From Bradyrhizobium amphicarpaeae (lineage in GTDB: Bacteria; Pseudomonadota; Alphaproteobacteria; Rhizobiales; Xanthobacteraceae), in assembly GCF_002266435.3 (NCBI RefSeq), contig NZ_CP029426.2:6912001-6976000 (forward strand): a DNA stretch of 64,000 nt, written 5' to 3'. Shown piece by piece: positions 62,689 to 64,000 of this stretch. Position 1 is the stretch's first letter; each line of letters opens with the position of its first letter. The notes below the pieces were generated by a model, which made no database searches, was not told the origin of the DNA, and saw only the letters and a program-made list of their open reading frames with translations. The position numbers and the translations under genes were made by a program.

Positions 62689-64000
62689 ATGATCGACGAT
62701 CTCTGGTACAAGAACGGCGTGATCTATTGCCTCTCCGTCGGCACCTATATGGATGCCAACGGCGACGGGGTCGGCGACTTCAAGGGCCTGCTGCGCCGGC
62801 TCGACTATCTGCACGGGCTCGGCATCACCACGATCTGGCTGATGCCGTTCCAGACTTCGCCCGGCCGCGACGACGGCTACGACATCGCCGATTATTACAG
62901 CGTCGATCCCCGCTACGGCACGCTCGGCGACTTCGTCGAATTCGCCCATGGCTGCAAGCAGCGCGGCATCCGCATCATCATCGATCTCGTCGTCAACCAC
63001 ACCTCGGACCAGCACCATTGGTTCAAGGAGGCGCGGCGCGACAAGAATTCGCCCTATCGCGACTGGTACGTGTGGTCGGACAAGAAGCCTGCCAATGCCA
63101 ACACGGGCATGGTGTTTCCCGGCGTGCAGAAAACGACATGGACGCGCGACAAGGAGGCCGGCGCGTATTATTTCCATCGCTTTTACGATTTCCAGCCCGA
63201 TCTCAACACGTCGAACCCGCATGTCCAGGCCGAGATCCTGAAAATCATGGGCTTCTGGATCCAGCTCGGCGTCTCCGGCTTCCGGATGGACGCCGTGCCC
63301 TTCGTGATTGCCACCAAGGGCGCCAAGGTGAAGAAGCCGGTCGAACAGTACGACATGCTGCGCTCATTCCGCGAATTCCTGCAATGGCGGCAGGGCGACG
63401 CCATCATCCTGGCCGAAGCCAATGTGCTGCCGAAAACAGACATGGAGTATTTCGGCCGCGATGGCGACCGCATGCACATGATGTTCAACTTCCACGTCAA
63501 TCAGCACCTGTTCTATGCGCTGGCCTCGGCCGATTCGCGTCCTCTGGCGAAGGCGCTGAAAGCGACCAAGCCGCGGCCGGCCGCGGCGCAATGGGGCCTG
63601 TTCCTGCGCAATCACGACGAGCTCGATCTGGGACGGTTGACCAAGGCGCAGCGCGACCTCGTCTTCAAACGCTTCGGCCCCGACAAGGACATGCAGCTCT
63701 ACGACCGCGGCATCCGGCGCCGCTTCGCCCCGATGGTCGGCGGCGACCGCAGGCGGCTCGAGCTCGCCTATAGCCTGATGTGCACGCTGCCGGGAACGCC
63801 CGTGATCCGCTATGGCGACGAGATCGCGATGGGCGACGATCTCTCATTGCCGGAACGCAATTGCGCGCGCACGCCGATGCAATGGTCGACAGAGCCGCAT
63901 GGCGGCTTCACCAAGAGCGACAAGCCGGCCTGCCCCGTGATCGACACGGGGCCGTACGGCTATCCGCACGTCAACGTCGCCAAGCAGCGGCGCGATCCCA
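62689..64000 (+). CDS. GH13 alpha-amylase family enzyme, trehalose-synthase-like (3' end outside window)
   Basis: At least 437 residues from ATG 62689 with no stop before the window ends. GH13 motifs are in order: GLGITTIWLMPFQTSPGRDD, DLVVNHTS (region I), SGFRMDAVPF (nucleophile Asp about 200), ILAEAN (acid Glu about 242) and FLRNHDE (about 308). The arrangement and the start DDLWYKNGVIYCLSVGTYMD resemble trehalose synthases and related alpha-glucosidases. Exact activity cannot be read. The full length is unknown. Confidence 0.9.
   Translation, partial: MIDDLWYKNGVIYCLSVGTYMDANGDGVGDFKGLLRRLDYLHGLGITTIWLMPFQTSPGRDDGYDIADYYSVDPRYGTLGDFVEFAHGCKQRGIRIIIDLVVNHTSDQHHWFKEARRDKNSPYRDWYVWSDKKPANANTGMVFPGVQKTTWTRDKEAGAYYFHRFYDFQPDLNTSNPHVQAEILKIMGFWIQLGVSGFRMDAVPFVIATKGAKVKKPVEQYDMLRSFREFLQWRQGDAIILAEANVLPKTDMEYFGRDGDRMHMMFNFHVNQHLFYALASADSRPLAKALKATKPRPAAAQWGLFLRNHDELDLGRLTKAQRDLVFKRFGPDKDMQLYDRGIRRRFAPMVGGDRRRLELAYSLMCTLPGTPVIRYGDEIAMGDDLSLPERNCARTPMQWSTEPHGGFTKSDKPACPVIDTGPYGYPHVNVAKQRRDP

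Overview
The window is high-GC alphaproteobacterial chromosome and looks like Bradyrhizobium or a close relative. The reasons are a RegS/RegR-type redox two-component pair, a cysteine-free L32 protein, mutS followed by glnD, pcaHG with a pcaF-type thiolase, a PHB-type depolymerase, a Zur-like Fur protein, tripartite tricarboxylate transporter genes, and many palindromic intergenic repeats. No rRNA, tRNA or CRISPR array was recognised.

Layout. 0-3.4 kb: the tail of an unidentified gene and a four-PAS GGDEF-EAL protein. 3.5-6.5 kb is an accessory patch: a decayed phage-like module (gene fragment, frameshifted gene, NusG paralog), then a lower-GC two-gene operon of a trypco2-like protein and a four-helix membrane protein. 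6.8-9.9 kb: a complete tctCBA-type transporter. 10.0-11.5 kb: an intact IS701-family element that landed in a palindromic repeat, leaving a CTAA duplication. 11.5-24.8 kb: a second GGDEF-EAL protein with a degenerate GGDEF, rpmF, mtgA, a prenyl synthase, a secreted caspase-like protein, a class A beta-lactamase, a Na+/H+ antiporter, an amidase and a TauD-type dioxygenase. 25-31 kb: ispG, an EamA exporter, a Zur-like regulator, and a marR-emrA-emrB efflux operon. 31-36 kb: a phosphotransferase and two tandem paralogous chemoreceptors, the second with a C-terminal PilZ domain. 36.6-39.3 kb: pcaHG and pcaF. 39.5-47.9 kb: mutS, OsmC, glnD, ogt. 48-54.7 kb: two paralogous branched-chain-type binding proteins, a class A PBP and a YgjP-like metalloprotease. 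55-61.7 kb: PHB depolymerase, an ABC-2 exporter and regSR. 62-64 kb: mmcB and a GH13 enzyme that runs off the end.

Most striking feature. Between the ABC ATPase gene (58848-59651) and its permease gene (56468-57286) lies a 1.56 kb tandem array. It holds four extra copies of the last 112 bp of the ATPase gene, each separated by a palindromic repeat of about 215-227 bp (period 339, 339, 339, 327 bp). All periods are multiples of three. One reading frame stays open through the whole array, starting at a GTG that overlaps the ATPase stop and ending at a TGA that overlaps the permease ATG.

Themes. Cyclic-di-GMP signalling appears three times (two GGDEF-EAL proteins and a PilZ chemoreceptor). Cell-wall enzymes are frequent (mtgA, class A PBP, amidase, beta-lactamase). 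Redox and nitrogen control are represented by regSR and glnD, and aromatic and storage-carbon metabolism by pca and phaZ.
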